Under the pieces are notes generated by a model that worked only from the letters and a program-made list of their open reading frames with translations, was not told the origin of the DNA and searched no databases. Of a DNA stretch of 64,000 nt, positions 30,451 through 40,945 are shown one piece after another. The position numbers were made by a program, and so were the translations under genes. This stretch comes from Aaosphaeria pasadenensis (taxonomy: Eukaryota > Ascomycota > Dothideomycetes > Pleosporales): NCBI GenBank assembly GCA_022813625.1, contig JAKLMB010000029.1, positions 248,001-312,000 of the forward strand, written 5' to 3'. How positions within the stretch are numbered: the stretch's first letter is position 1; each line of letters starts with the position of its first letter.

Positions 30451-32745
30451 TCACAGCTCGTTCAATTCCTCACCACTCCCGGCTTCTATAGGTTTGTGGA
30501 CCATCAATCCGATCAGAGACTTGACAACTTCAGCAGCTGCCAGTACAGTCGTCTCACCTGGATTATCATAAATTGGTGCAACTTCAACTATTGGTACAGA
30601 CAGTCAGTGATCGGAAACTACAACTTTAATTGATCTTCGAAAGGGTAAAAGAGAAAACATACCAACATCGGCGCCCACCACCTTCAGTCCATTGAGACCA
30701 TCAAGAATCGACAGTAGTTCGCGCGTCGTCCAGCCGCCGACCTCTGCAGTTCCCGTCGCTATCGGTGAAGAGTCAGCAGACGGGATTTGGGTCTAAGTCA
30801 AAATATCCCCTAGTTTGGTAGGACAACGGTGATTCGAAAGCTCAAGATTACGCACCTGGCGCGAATGCAGGATCTAAAACGTCTATATCAATGCTAATGT
30901 AGACATTCGAATCTCCCACTCTTTTCTTCAGCAGATCAATCACACCGGCAACACCGATGTGGTCTAGATCTCGAGCTTTTATCATAGTGAAGCCACAGCG
31001 AAGATCATTTCTAACATCGCCTTTAGGCCGTGATACAGGAGCTCTTATGCCAGCATGTATCGAGGTATTACGGATCAAGCCTTCCTCGTGAGCTATATGC
31101 AGGAATGTGCCATGATTGACGCCTCTGCAGAGCGTTAGGGGGACTATCATAGACTTCTATCGACACTTACGCATAATGAGATATCCCTCCTCCTAGCAAC
31201 ATAATTAGTGGTCAATCAATTGCAGGAGCCATCTTTTGGACTTACCTAGAACTTTTGGATCCCAGGTATCTATCGGCGATTATCAGCAACGTCCAGTGCA
31301 CGATGTGAGTCAACTCACCAATATGGCTATCAAAATGTATGACGCTTACTTGGCCCCAATGCTCGTATGTTGATCTCAAGGCAGGCAATGTCGTGGTATG
31401 ATCTCCACCCAGTGTAATGATTCTAGGCTGAGAATAATCGCTAGCTTTTCCGCGTCGCCCAGAGATGACCTGACAATATTAGCCTATAATCCTGCAACAT
31501 TCATACGTCTCTACAGGTTTGGGCTATTCCACTAATTCACCTTGTGCGCTTTCGTAAGTTGCTTCAGCGCAACGGTATTGTCCTATCACAGATGCGTTCA
31601 GCTCAACAAAAGCATTAACCGCATATGTATCTACTGACCAGAAACGTCAATGGGGCATCTCCGCAGTCGACCACTTTGGCCCATTCTTGGAACACATCCT
31701 CGCCTTTTCACGTTAGTAGGGTTTTCAAGTACTTGCACTGCCCTTTTCAGCCGATAACATGTACTACAATCGCCCCGCATAAAAATTCCGCAGCCACAAC
31801 ATGTTGTGATACCGTATCATACCTAAATGTTCGAACTGATTGGCAACGATTCTGTTCGTCAACAGCAGCACAATGACGGAGGGCAGGCTTGAGACCGGAA
31901 CCACCACACAGCATGAAGCACTTTGGACCACATGCACATGTGCATACACATCCACCGCATACGTTTCAAATAAATCCTCCGAGCTTACCTGTGTATATGC
32001 TGTACTCGCCCGGTTGAAGTCTACGAGAACCTTGACGGATGCCACCAGGCCCATATCTCGTGCCTGGCCGGGCAGTAACACCCTAGCAAGGACAATCAGC
32101 TCGGGTTGCAGTATGAAACCTTCCACTTTGGGCTGTCTTCTTTAGCCATTTTGTAACTACTGGATCTCTTTCTGGTATCAACATGGTACAAACACCGCGT
32201 AGCCAATTATTAGACCTCCGACATCGCAGCTTTATCGCGTAACATCTGACGGAGACACAGGCTTGGCGATACACTCGACGTACACAAACGATCGTGGTAT
32301 ATCTCCACAAAGGACACAAGATAGCGCAGATGAGGTACTCGGCCCGCACGACTTCGGTTCGATCCGAGAATGTTGTGAGCTGTCCGGACCTGAGCGGTTC
32401 CAGTCCCATTCAGGTCAAAGGTGACACGCACACAACATCCAATACTCAAGATATCAAACGCCTAGGTAGATAAAACAAACGTACCGTATCGAAAGGAGCA
32501 CCTAGGATCGCGATGTCATAGCTTTCCACCTCTTGGCCTTCGGGGGCTAAACAGTAGACATATGGCAGATTGGCATATGTGGTGAGACCATTGAATGCTC
32601 CTTCGAGAGAGGCAAATCCATGGTCATTCCAACCCAGCTGTTGTGGGCTCGCGAAGCCAGATACTGGGGGAAATGTGATCTCGCGGGCGAAGCTACGGCC
32701 GGCTACGAGGGCCAATGGCAGAAGGACAGCTTTGGAATATGGCAT
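30451..32745 (-). CDS. Secreted agmatinase-family ureohydrolase, ten exons
   Basis: Exons (minus): 32745-32485, 32082-31989, 31703-31639, 31582-31541, 31469-31319, 31269-31246, 31192-31171, 31124-30856, 30758-30663 and 30587-30451; together 386 aa. The start is the ATG at 32745; the upstream in-frame codon is TTG. The first 21 residues (MPYSKAVLLPLALVAGRSFA) look like a signal peptide. Family blocks follow in order: AILGAPFDTGVTARPGTRYGP, GSRRLQPG, VVDCGDAP, LGGDHTTTLP (H178), HFDSHIDTWD (D201, H203, D205) and SIDIDVLDPAFAP (D299, D301). These are the two-manganese ligands of the arginase/agmatinase fold, all present. Family members hydrolyse agmatine, guanidinobutyrate or related guanidino compounds to urea plus amine; which one is undetermined. 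Introns 1 (402 nt) and 2 (285 nt) are unusually long for this genome. It is divergent from the DUF1295 gene. Confidence 0.92.
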
Positions 32746-33451
32746 TGGACAGAAGTTCAAGTGAGCGAATTACAAGAGATTGATCAGAAAGGGGTTTAAA
32801 TGTTGATTAGAGGGCAGTGTTATTTATTATGTACGTTGATATGACTGGAGTCAAGAGAGTGAGGGGCATAGCATGATAGAAGACTCAACTAGTCCATTCT
32901 TGGATTAGACAGTCTATCATATCATGCTCTGGTTGCTTTCGCAAGGAGGAACTATCTACTATTATCTGTAGTATAATAATTCTTCTCTGCATGGCGATGT
33001 TTCCCTCAATCATTATCAAGAGACTCGTACTGTTTTCTAAGAATTCTCAAAAGCATCGTACCACAGATATGACGTCAATGTTGTAAGCTCCAGTGTGCAC
33101 TAGTCCATTGTGTTGGCGAACTCCATACATAGACTATGGCAACGCCCCCATCCATACTCGACTGGCTCCATTACTATTGCGGCTTAAATTGATCATTCAA
33201 AGCTGAGAAACGAAGCAATATTGATTGGGCTGCAAATGTTGGCTACAGCAGGTTTAGCCGGCAGTGTGCAGAATCCGGGGTAGGTGGGGCCGCGAATGGA
33301 AAGCATCGCCTCCCTTCCGTCATGCAGTCACTCCAGATGCGGGGAAATTGTCACAAGCTCATAATAAGCTCAGGGGTGGGAGGAATGCATTCCTGCCCAG
33401 CAACTTCTTCCTCTCCTGACACCTCAATTGACACGACAACAATAATCAGTC
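32746..33451. promoter_or_regulatory. Divergent promoter region, agmatinase-family / DUF1295 genes
   Basis: About 0.7 kb. It contains a perfect CRE octamer, tgacgtca (33070-33077). No gene of its own. Confidence 0.5.
33070..33077. promoter_or_regulatory. Candidate CRE/bZIP site
   Basis: Perfect palindromic octamer tgacgtca, 325 bp upstream of the agmatinase start and 375 bp upstream of the DUF1295 start. Fungal bZIP factors of the Atf/CREB type bind this core. Confidence 0.35.
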
Positions 33452-34613
33452 ATGTCGTGGTTTCAGAAAAGCGGTGCTCCTCAGGCGCCGCCGGACATTC
33501 AAGTCCAAATCGCAGACCGCGAACCAAACAACTTCTATTTACGATCATCTTCTAACAACACTGGACCGCCACCGGGGACGCGTGTTATCGATACTCATCA
33601 TTCAAAGACTCACGTTAGCACAAACACTTTGTTTGACGTTGGAATCTTGAAGGACACGCTTGTTCCATCACTGGAACTGCACTCTGGTCTTGCTATAATT
33701 GCTTGGGGAGCTGCCCGTTACACTGGACGAGTTGAAGCCAAAGATTGGCTTTGGCCCAGTGGACAAGTTGTCAATGCCTGGTGGTCCGCTGTTGGCCGTC
33801 GCCTATATCAAGGTCTCACTCTTTCGCAAGCACTTCATCGTCTTTCCTGGCACGAGCGCCTTGTATTGACCGGTGTTACTCTATGGGGTGGACGCCTCTT
33901 CTACCGAATTGCCTCGAGGTCAATCAAGCGTGGAGAGGATGATCCTCGGTACGACGAAGCAAAGATGGATGAAGACTTCTGGTCGAAGTCATTGTTCACA
34001 ACTTTCATCCCGGAGGCTTTCTTCCAGATGCTTATTGCTTTGCCCTTTACCGCGCCATTCCGACATGAAGGCGCGGTTTTGATGGGATACCATCCGCTCC
34101 TTCAGATGACGGCTGTGGGTCTATTCTCGGCTGGCTTCGCGTTGGAGACACTTGCAGATTATCAGCTTGATCAATTCAAAGCACAAGGCGGAACTGGTAT
34201 CTTGAAGGAAGGCGTATGGAGTATTGTCCGCCATCCTAAGTATGATCAACTTTCTGCTCTCTTGTCTCAATCACTAACGCAAGAATAGCTACCTCGGTGA
34301 CGCATTTGTCCATCTCTCCTTCATTGTCCTTCTCTACGGCTCTGACATGCTCGCCCCCGTCGAGCTCCTTGGCCCAGTCGCAAATTACCTCTTCCTCCGC
34401 TTCTTCGGCGGAGACAATCAAAAGGAGCGCCACCAGACCCGCCGATACTCTGCTTCAAACCCAGACAAGTTCGCGGAGTTGGAGAAGTTCAGAAAGGAGA
34501 AGAACGCATTCTGGCCCCAGACGCAGGAACTTTCGAACAAGTGGCTGTGGACCGTGCTCGGCGTCGGTGTTGCCGGTGCAGCTCTCGAAGAGGCTATCAG
34601 GACGCTATTTTAA
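33452..34613 (+). CDS. DUF1295 (steroid 5-alpha-reductase-like) membrane protein
   Basis: Exons 33452-34239 and 34289-34613 with a 49-nt intron (gtatga...gaatag, CTAAC branch site) encode 370 aa. The splice gives GVWSIVRHPNYLGDAFVHLSF, the signature RHPNYxG loop of DUF1295/isoprenylcysteine-methyltransferase-like and 5-alpha-reductase-like membrane enzymes. Several hydrophobic segments are visible (about 65-90, 125-150, 185-205, 215-235 and after the RHPNY motif). The family is thought to act on lipids or isoprenoid-type substrates with NADPH, but specific activity is unknown. The N-terminal 60 residues are polar and likely cytosolic. The C-terminus carries a charged segment (FAELEKFRKEKNAFWPQ) before a last hydrophobic stretch. 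Confidence 0.88.
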
Positions 34614-35586
34614 AGGGATTTGGCAAAGTGCATTTGTGTATGACTGTCAATCGCTATAACTATGACTCTCGGGAGTATGGCGTCCTTTCTGTCTGTATAG
34701 TACGAAAACCATACTACCACGGAAGATGTTCCCCTCAATGCAATAGCAATCAATCCATCTATCAATTAGCAATTGAGTCTTTATGCCAATTCTAAGAAGG
34801 CTTAATCTCCATATTGAAGAGCCAAGAAAGCTCCAGTTGACCTTTGATCCGTCTATGTACACGTGCACACGCGCAGCCTATGTTACATCGCACATCTACT
34901 TCTAGCGCGTGAATGGGCTTAGTATAGGCAATTAGGACATCGGTAAAGCCGATCTGCTCTAGGACCTGGCGAGGTACAAGTTAATATCTGCATTTGGGAT
35001 TTAGTTCAAGGTACGAGTCCGCTATAGTAATTTGAAACGAGTATGCATCATATCCATTTCGCTTTGCAGAACTAGCACCACTTGTCAGAGAAGAATGAAT
35101 TGTTGTTTTACCTGAGGATGACCGTCGTTGCAAGCATCCAAAACCGCCCGTGCCCTTGGTCACAATTTGAGCATCGAGCTTCTCAACAGCTTGTCAAAGT
35201 GGACGGCATATACTTCCAGCACTAAGATCGGAGCTAGGATCGTACAGGACCCACCAAATCACTGGCATAAGGACAGAATCTCCTAGTCTAAGACATCGAA
35301 AACCCAACTTTCCCATAGCTGGTAGGTAGTTTGCCTGACTTCCTTCAAGGAGTTCTTAGAGCATGTCACCGATTAGGCTTAGCCCAACATTTCCACCAAT
35401 CACATCCCCGGATCAGGTCAATTCTACAATTTCCTCTGACGTCGTCTACATTATCATTGTACATCGATCCCGTTTGCAAAACGCGAGAATATGTCAACCG
35501 AGGAACCACCCAGGCACATTGTCCCTCGAGCGGGCCGTCCAGTCTCGCGGATCTTAAGTAAAAGCCATGTGCCATGACGAGCGAAT
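34614..35586. other. Intergenic, about 1 kb
   Basis: No gene supported. It is the 3' flank of the DUF1295 gene and promoter of the MFS gene. Confidence 0.55.
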
Positions 35587-37476
35587 ATGTCACACGAAGA
35601 ATCAGCTCAACTTATCATTCAGCCTTTTGCATCTTCATCTTCCGCTGCTGCTTACGGGTCTTTTGAACATTCAGACTCGCTGCCTGCCCGCAGCTCTACA
35701 TCGTCAGCCAAGATGGAACCCGAGAAAAAGCAAAGCGAGGCCGAGTATGAACCCAATCTCGTTCAAGATACTGAGCGCTCTCGATCACTGGCTGAAGAGC
35801 TAGCCGCGGAAGGGTCTAATCTGTACGAGAAGAAATGTATTCTTATTAATCGGGAAATTGATTCCATGGGCATGGGGAGGTATCAGTGGTACTTATGGGC
35901 GCTCTGCGGTCTAGGATACTGGATCGACCTGATGTGGGCTCAGGCATTCGGGCTGGTACTGAGTCCTTTACAGCAAGAATTGGGCTTCGGTGATGACCAG
36001 ACTGGAAACCTTAGTACAGCGTTCTCGAGTGGTCTTACTGCTGGAGCATTTGTGTGGGGAGTATTGGTCGACATTATCGGTATGCGACCGCATCCTCCTA
36101 AACAGAGAGACATCCCAGCTTACGACGCATCCTAGGCCGACAATGGGCATTCAACCTCACAGTGTTCATCGCCTCTATATTCGGTCTTTGTCTCGGAATA
36201 CCCGATTCCTACGATTCCATTCTAGTTCTCACAGCCTTCGTTGGATTCGGAGTCGGCGGTAATATTCCCATCGACACGACCATCACTCTAGAGTTTACGC
36301 CTCAAAATCGACGCTATCTTCTACCACTATTATCTATCTTCCAACCAATCGGTGTGGTGATTTGCAGTGTCATTGCATACGGCTTCATCCCCAACTACTC
36401 TTGCTCGCCCAATTTCTCCGAGCCCGACTCGCTTCCAGCCTGCAGCAAGGCCCAGCCAGGACAAGAGTGCTGCACCAAAGCGAGCAACATGGGTTGGCGG
36501 TATCTGTTGTTCTGTCTTGGAGCAATCACTTTGTTTGTGTTCTTTCTGCGTTTCGTGGTCTTTAGATTCCAAGAGTCACCGAAGTTCCTCGTCTACCGCG
36601 GGCGAGATGAGAAAGCCGTCCAGGTGCTCCAGTACGTTGCGAAGATGAACAAGCGGACATGCAGTATAACTTTGGAGGACTTTGAGGCTCTTGAGAAGGA
36701 GCATAATTCTTTGGCCAGCTCAACGCCCGTACTGGGCGGTGGAGCAAAGCAGCTGCAGGCAACATGGGGCGAGAAGATCAAGCTAGAACTCGTCCGCTTC
36801 AAGATCCTGTTCAGCAGTCCTCAGATGGCAAGACTAACGATTCTCGTCTGGCTCACTTACATCTGTGATTACTGGGGTTTCACCGTTGCTGGTAGGTTTA
36901 CTTCTCCACCCTATCTACCCTTTATTACCAAGACTTACTCACACTCATGTAGGCACCTACCTCCCCCAAATCATCGCCCTCAAGAACGGCGCCCTCAACC
37001 TCTCCCTACGCTACACCTACCGCTCCTACATCTACATCTACCTCCCCGGCACCCTAGGCGTTCTCCTCGGCACCCTCCTCTACCGCACACCCTTCATCGG
37101 TCGAAAATGGGCCATGGTCATCTCCTCCGCACTTATGGGAACCTCCATCTTCGTCTTCAGCACCGTCAACTCCGCCGCCTCCAACATCGGCCTCAACGTC
37201 ATGGAGTACTTCTTCCAATCCATGTTCAATGCAATCTTGTACGGGTGGACACCCGAAGCCTTCCCGGCTCCGATCAGGGGTACGGCGTGCGGTATTGCGA
37301 GTTTCTGGGGGAGGCTGTTTGGTATTGTGAGTCCGCTTATTGCACAACATTTGTATGCGCAGGGCGAGGGTAAGGATATTAATAGTGTGCTCTATCTCGC
37401 GGGAGGAGTCACTCTGGGGTGCGTGTTTACGACGGCGTTTTTGCCGGGTAAGCTTGTTGGAAGGCAGAGTTTGTAG
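35587..37476 (+). CDS. Major facilitator superfamily transporter (SV2/sugar-transporter-like)
   Basis: Exons 35587-36079, 36136-36891 and 36953-37476 with 56- and 61-nt introns encode 590 aa. The cytosolic head (1-95) is Ser/Glu-rich. Then come MFS features: MGMGRYQWYLWALCGLGYWIDLMW as TM1, AFVWGVLVDIIGRQWAFN as the loop 2-3 motif (G-x-x-x-D-x-x-G-R), and VGFGVGGNIPIDTTITLEFTPQNRRYLLPLL as TM4-5. The central loop (about 245-365) includes a Cys-containing segment (CSPNFSEPDSLPACSKAQ) and a cytosolic linker. The second half has FIGRKWAMVISSALMG and FPAPIRGTACGIASFWGRL. The layout resembles fungal SV2-like and sugar/organic-acid transporters of the plasma membrane; the substrate is unknown. The last exon is distinctly C-rich at third positions. 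Confidence 0.9.
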
Positions 37477-38566
37477 AGTTGGTTTCGTGGCTGTCTACGC
37501 GGAAGTGGTTGATGTTGGTGGGTTGGTGAAAGGACGAGCATTTTATTGCATATCCCACGCGACGACTTTGTTGGCTTTGCGCAAGAACTGGTTATGGATA
37601 CCCTTTTCATGTATAATTGGACCCTTGTAAGAAATGATACATACCCGCGAGCAACATTTACTCCTCTAAAAGTATCATCTTCAACCTAATTGATATATAG
37701 TACATTCAATTATCAGCTTGCAAAATATTAGAAAATGTATAATCATCCACACAACACAATATGACTTCTCGACATATCCAAGGTTCTTCTTGCTACCTCT
37801 AAAATCTAGGGAAAAAGTTATAAATTAAAGAACTCCCTGTTGTTGAGCATTGAGATATGTGTTTTCTTTTTTGAAGAGTAGGCCGGAAGAGCGTAGTGAA
37901 AGGCTAGCGATATCTTGACCAAAGTCACTAGGATTTGGGTGCAAATGATATTTAATGGAATCTATTGAAAACCCATACGTATAATTCATAAATAAGATTT
38001 AAGTGATGCAGTTGAGTATGCTCGGTGTACTGGAGATGATGTACTGTATGTATGGAATTTAGTGTGCTCGTGTGGTTCTTAGGTTACTGTAAAGCTACGA
38101 TAGGAATTTGTATGGTATACACAATGTAGAATGAATGAAGCAACTAGATGAGAGACGCTTGTTCTCAGACTTGCAAATTATTATTATTATTATTATTGTA
38201 GAGTCTGGTCAGCGTCTTAGACTGGGAAGACAAATAAAGCACATCGATGCATTTCTAGAGTTAAAATGGCTACTGGGAAGTTGTGTAGGCGGCATGCCCT
38301 ATTAAAAGTAGCTGCGTCGATTTTATTATCTACGCTGGTCTCATTATTTCTACCGCATGAATTTGATGAGGCGAGATGCGTGTTAGTAGCCCTGAGTGGG
38401 TCGTGTGCGTGACGATGATTTTGGGTGTTGAGGCAAAAAGGCCAGTGACAGATACGGTTTAGCGCCTCGCTAACTCATTCTTTTCGAACTGCCCACAACT
38501 CTCAATTTCGTCGCCCAATATCGAACACAACGACAACCGACATTCGACGCCGCCCCAATCCTCAAA
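37477..38566. other. Intergenic, A/T-rich, with an ATT microsatellite
   Basis: Between 37.6 and 38.35 kb the sequence is markedly A/T-rich and frame-poor, and carries a (TTA)n tract (about 38178-38197). The right end is the RPL9 promoter. No gene. Confidence 0.6.
38178..38197. repeat. (TTA)n microsatellite
   Basis: Six to seven uninterrupted copies of a TTA unit inside an A/T-rich intergenic stretch. Confidence 0.8.
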
Positions 38567-39880
38567 ATGAAGTACATGTACGTACCGAATGCCTTTCCGG
38601 ACACAATATACACCATCTCCTGGCGATTACAATGAGCGCAATGAGCCTGCATACGCTCTCGCAAACCCATCCCTTCCAACGCCCACGAAATAGATCGAAT
38701 TGCATGGAGCAGGACTGACAGTGTCGCAACAGCCATTCCGAGGAACTGCTCGAAATCCCCGAGGGGGTCAAGGTCGCCATCAAGACCAGGAATGTCGTCG
38801 TTGAGGGTGAGTGCGCCAACAATCAAGAAAATGGAAATTGATGACTGACAAATTTGTGTCCACAGGTCCCCGAGTATGTCCACCCCGATGACAGACAAGA
38901 CGAAGAAGACAGAATACTCATAGGAAACAGGGAAAATTGACCAAGTCTCTCGGTCACTTGGCCGTCTCCTTCTCTCACGTATGTCGGAATTTCGAAATAT
39001 CGATATGGATGGTGGACTAAACAAATTACAGCCCAAGAAGAACCTCATCAAGATCGAGCTCCACCACGGATCGCGCAAGAGCGTCGCCACTCTCCGAACT
39101 GTCCGCACCTTGATCGTACGTTGCCACAATATCGCCGGGTCGATTCGTTGAAACGAAGGCCGGATCGTTGGACTGAGACTGACATGGGCTAGAACAACTT
39201 GATCATCGGTGTCACCAAGGGATACAAGTACAAGTAAGGGCTCTCTTGCGGGTGAATCTTTTCTTCGTTTGCTAATGCATAACAGGATGCGATACGTCTA
39301 TGCCCAGTAGGTTTCCCTCGTCCATTATCATTTTCGATTACCCGACCCGGTCCGAGTCCTTCGCATGGCAAAACAAGAAAGGAAGTTTGATGAACAGGCG
39401 GAAACGTACTGCATCACGTTGGAAAGTTGCATGGAAGGACGAGGATCGCTTTGGGGTCGAAAATCGATTGTGTTGTTTGTGGCATTTGCGGGCGGGCGCT
39501 AACGAGACTAGTTTTCCCATCAACGTCAACGTTGAGAAGAACAAGGAGACCGACCAGTTCGAGGTTGAAATCAGGAACTTCATCGGCGAGAAGATCGTCC
39601 GAAGGATCACCATCCGACCTGGTGTCGACGTTGAGATCTCCGCAAACCAGAAGGATGAGCTCCAGCTCCTCGGAAACGTAAGACTCCCGACAATCCCTAG
39701 ATAGGGTGCCGACCTTCGCTTTGAATGGACCATGCTAACGCAAGACGACAGTCCCTCGAGGACGTTTCCCAGTCCGCCGCCGACATCCAGCAAATCTGCA
39801 AAGTCCGAAACAAGGATATCCGAAAGTTCTTGGACGGTCTGTACGTGTCGGAGCGGGGCAACATCGTCGAGGACGAGTAA
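38567..39880 (+). CDS. RPL9: 60S ribosomal protein L9 (uL6), nine exons
   Basis: Exons: 38567-38577, 38733-38806, 38866-38873 (8 nt), 38931-38978, 39032-39115, 39193-39233, 39286-39306 (21 nt), 39512-39677 and 39752-39880; the product is 193 aa. All junctions keep frame and give uL6 blocks: MKYIHSEELLEIPEG, VVVEGPRGKLTKSLGHLAV, KKNLIKIELHHGSRK, IIGVTKGYKYKMRYVYAHFP, VDVEISANQKDELQLLGN and IRKFLDGLYVSERGNI. The 8-nt exon supplies Pro-Arg of the invariant GPRG; skipping it would shift frame. uL6 sits near the factor-binding region of the large subunit. Such intron density in a ribosomal protein gene is high even for filamentous fungi. Introns 1 (155 nt) and 7 (205 nt) are the longest. Confidence 0.95.
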
Positions 39881-40631
39881 ATATCATCCGAATCAAATCA
39901 TGAACCCACAAAAACGATATGATATGATGGTGATGGCTTGAAAGAAGACGACGACGATGGCGGCCGGGCGGGTCGCGAAGGGTTTCCAAGCGGATTTTCT
40001 TTCATGGGCAATATGCGCTTTTCTCTCTGCATTTCAATGGTGGGGAAACGCGACACTCAGGGCGCCTTGGGGAATAAAGCTCGAACGTAAAAAATCAAAC
40101 GTGTTCACCAATCAAACAATACCCCAATCTCCGTTCCGCATTCGTGTCGGTGTTCGTGGTTTGGATTTACGGTCCTATCCACATCACTCTCGCCGTGATT
40201 TCAGCAGCCGCTCGTTCAATTATAAACTTCTGATGATTCTGATCACATCCTCACATGAAAGCACTACATCGTCATCACCACTTATCCATCCCTCTCCCTC
40301 TCTAGCATGCACTCCCATTAGTCCACACAAATCCCGACCATGACTCAAAAACCTAGACACACATCATATCATACCTCCATCACAACATCACCTACCTTAG
40401 CTCTTCTCCCATATCCATCATGTCCCCAATCGATCATCGCACACGACACAAGAAACGTCTGCAAAGTGCTACATCCCAAGCTACGTCTCCCATTGTGCTC
40501 ACCGTGCAGAGTCCAATCATTTTTAAGCACGGAATGAAAGCATAGAAATCCAATCCTATCAATTGCATCATATCCTACCCTACCCTTTCTTTCCCACCAT
40601 GTCTATCCAATCTTATCCAATCCTATCCTTT

Positions 40632-40658
40632 CTATCTTACCGTATCTATCTTACCGTA
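40632..40658 (+). repeat. 13-nt tandem direct repeat in pyrimidine-rich DNA
   Basis: The unit ctatcttaccgta occurs at 40632-40644 and again at 40646-40658, with one base between. Related tatccaatc/tatcc units lie just upstream (40603-40630). Confidence 0.7.
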
Positions 40659-40935
40659 CCAAGCTACTGAATGTCACGATCAGTACTCAAAACGAAAACG
40701 CACGCAAGGTATATCTTTTACCGCTACCTTTTCTCTTCTGCTTCATTTCGGAATTCGTGTCGTTCATTTTCTTCCTCAATTGGCATCGGCGATGGAGTGC
40801 ATGACGTGTAAGACTGAAGGTCTCCGTAATGCAGGAGTCGTATGTGCATGTCATGTTAAAGCGCTTCGTAGATAGGTACCTAACATTTCGAATGGTGTGT
40901 GCAATTGCATCTCCCCCATAAACCACACTCGGTAT

Positions 40936-40945
40936 GTGACGTCAC
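40936..40945. promoter_or_regulatory. Candidate CRE/bZIP palindrome
   Basis: Perfect 10-nt palindrome gtgacgtcac, 1.95 kb upstream of the DUF6699 start. This distance makes a role uncertain. Confidence 0.25.

Noticed and set aside
32340..32375. Second tRNA-like T-loop (ggttcgatccg)
   Set aside because: Loop and stem lengths do not fit, no A-box upstream; it lies inside an intron.
32083..32409. Intronic 108-codon frame and the idea that the agmatinase-like gene is a pseudogene lacking exon 2
   Set aside because: The true exon 2 (31989-32082, GVTARPGTRYGP) is present further downstream with good splice sites, so the gene is intact and this frame is intron.
38470..39129. 219-codon minus-strand frame
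   Set aside because: Lies across RPL9 exons and introns on the other strand; the L9 exons explain the conservation.
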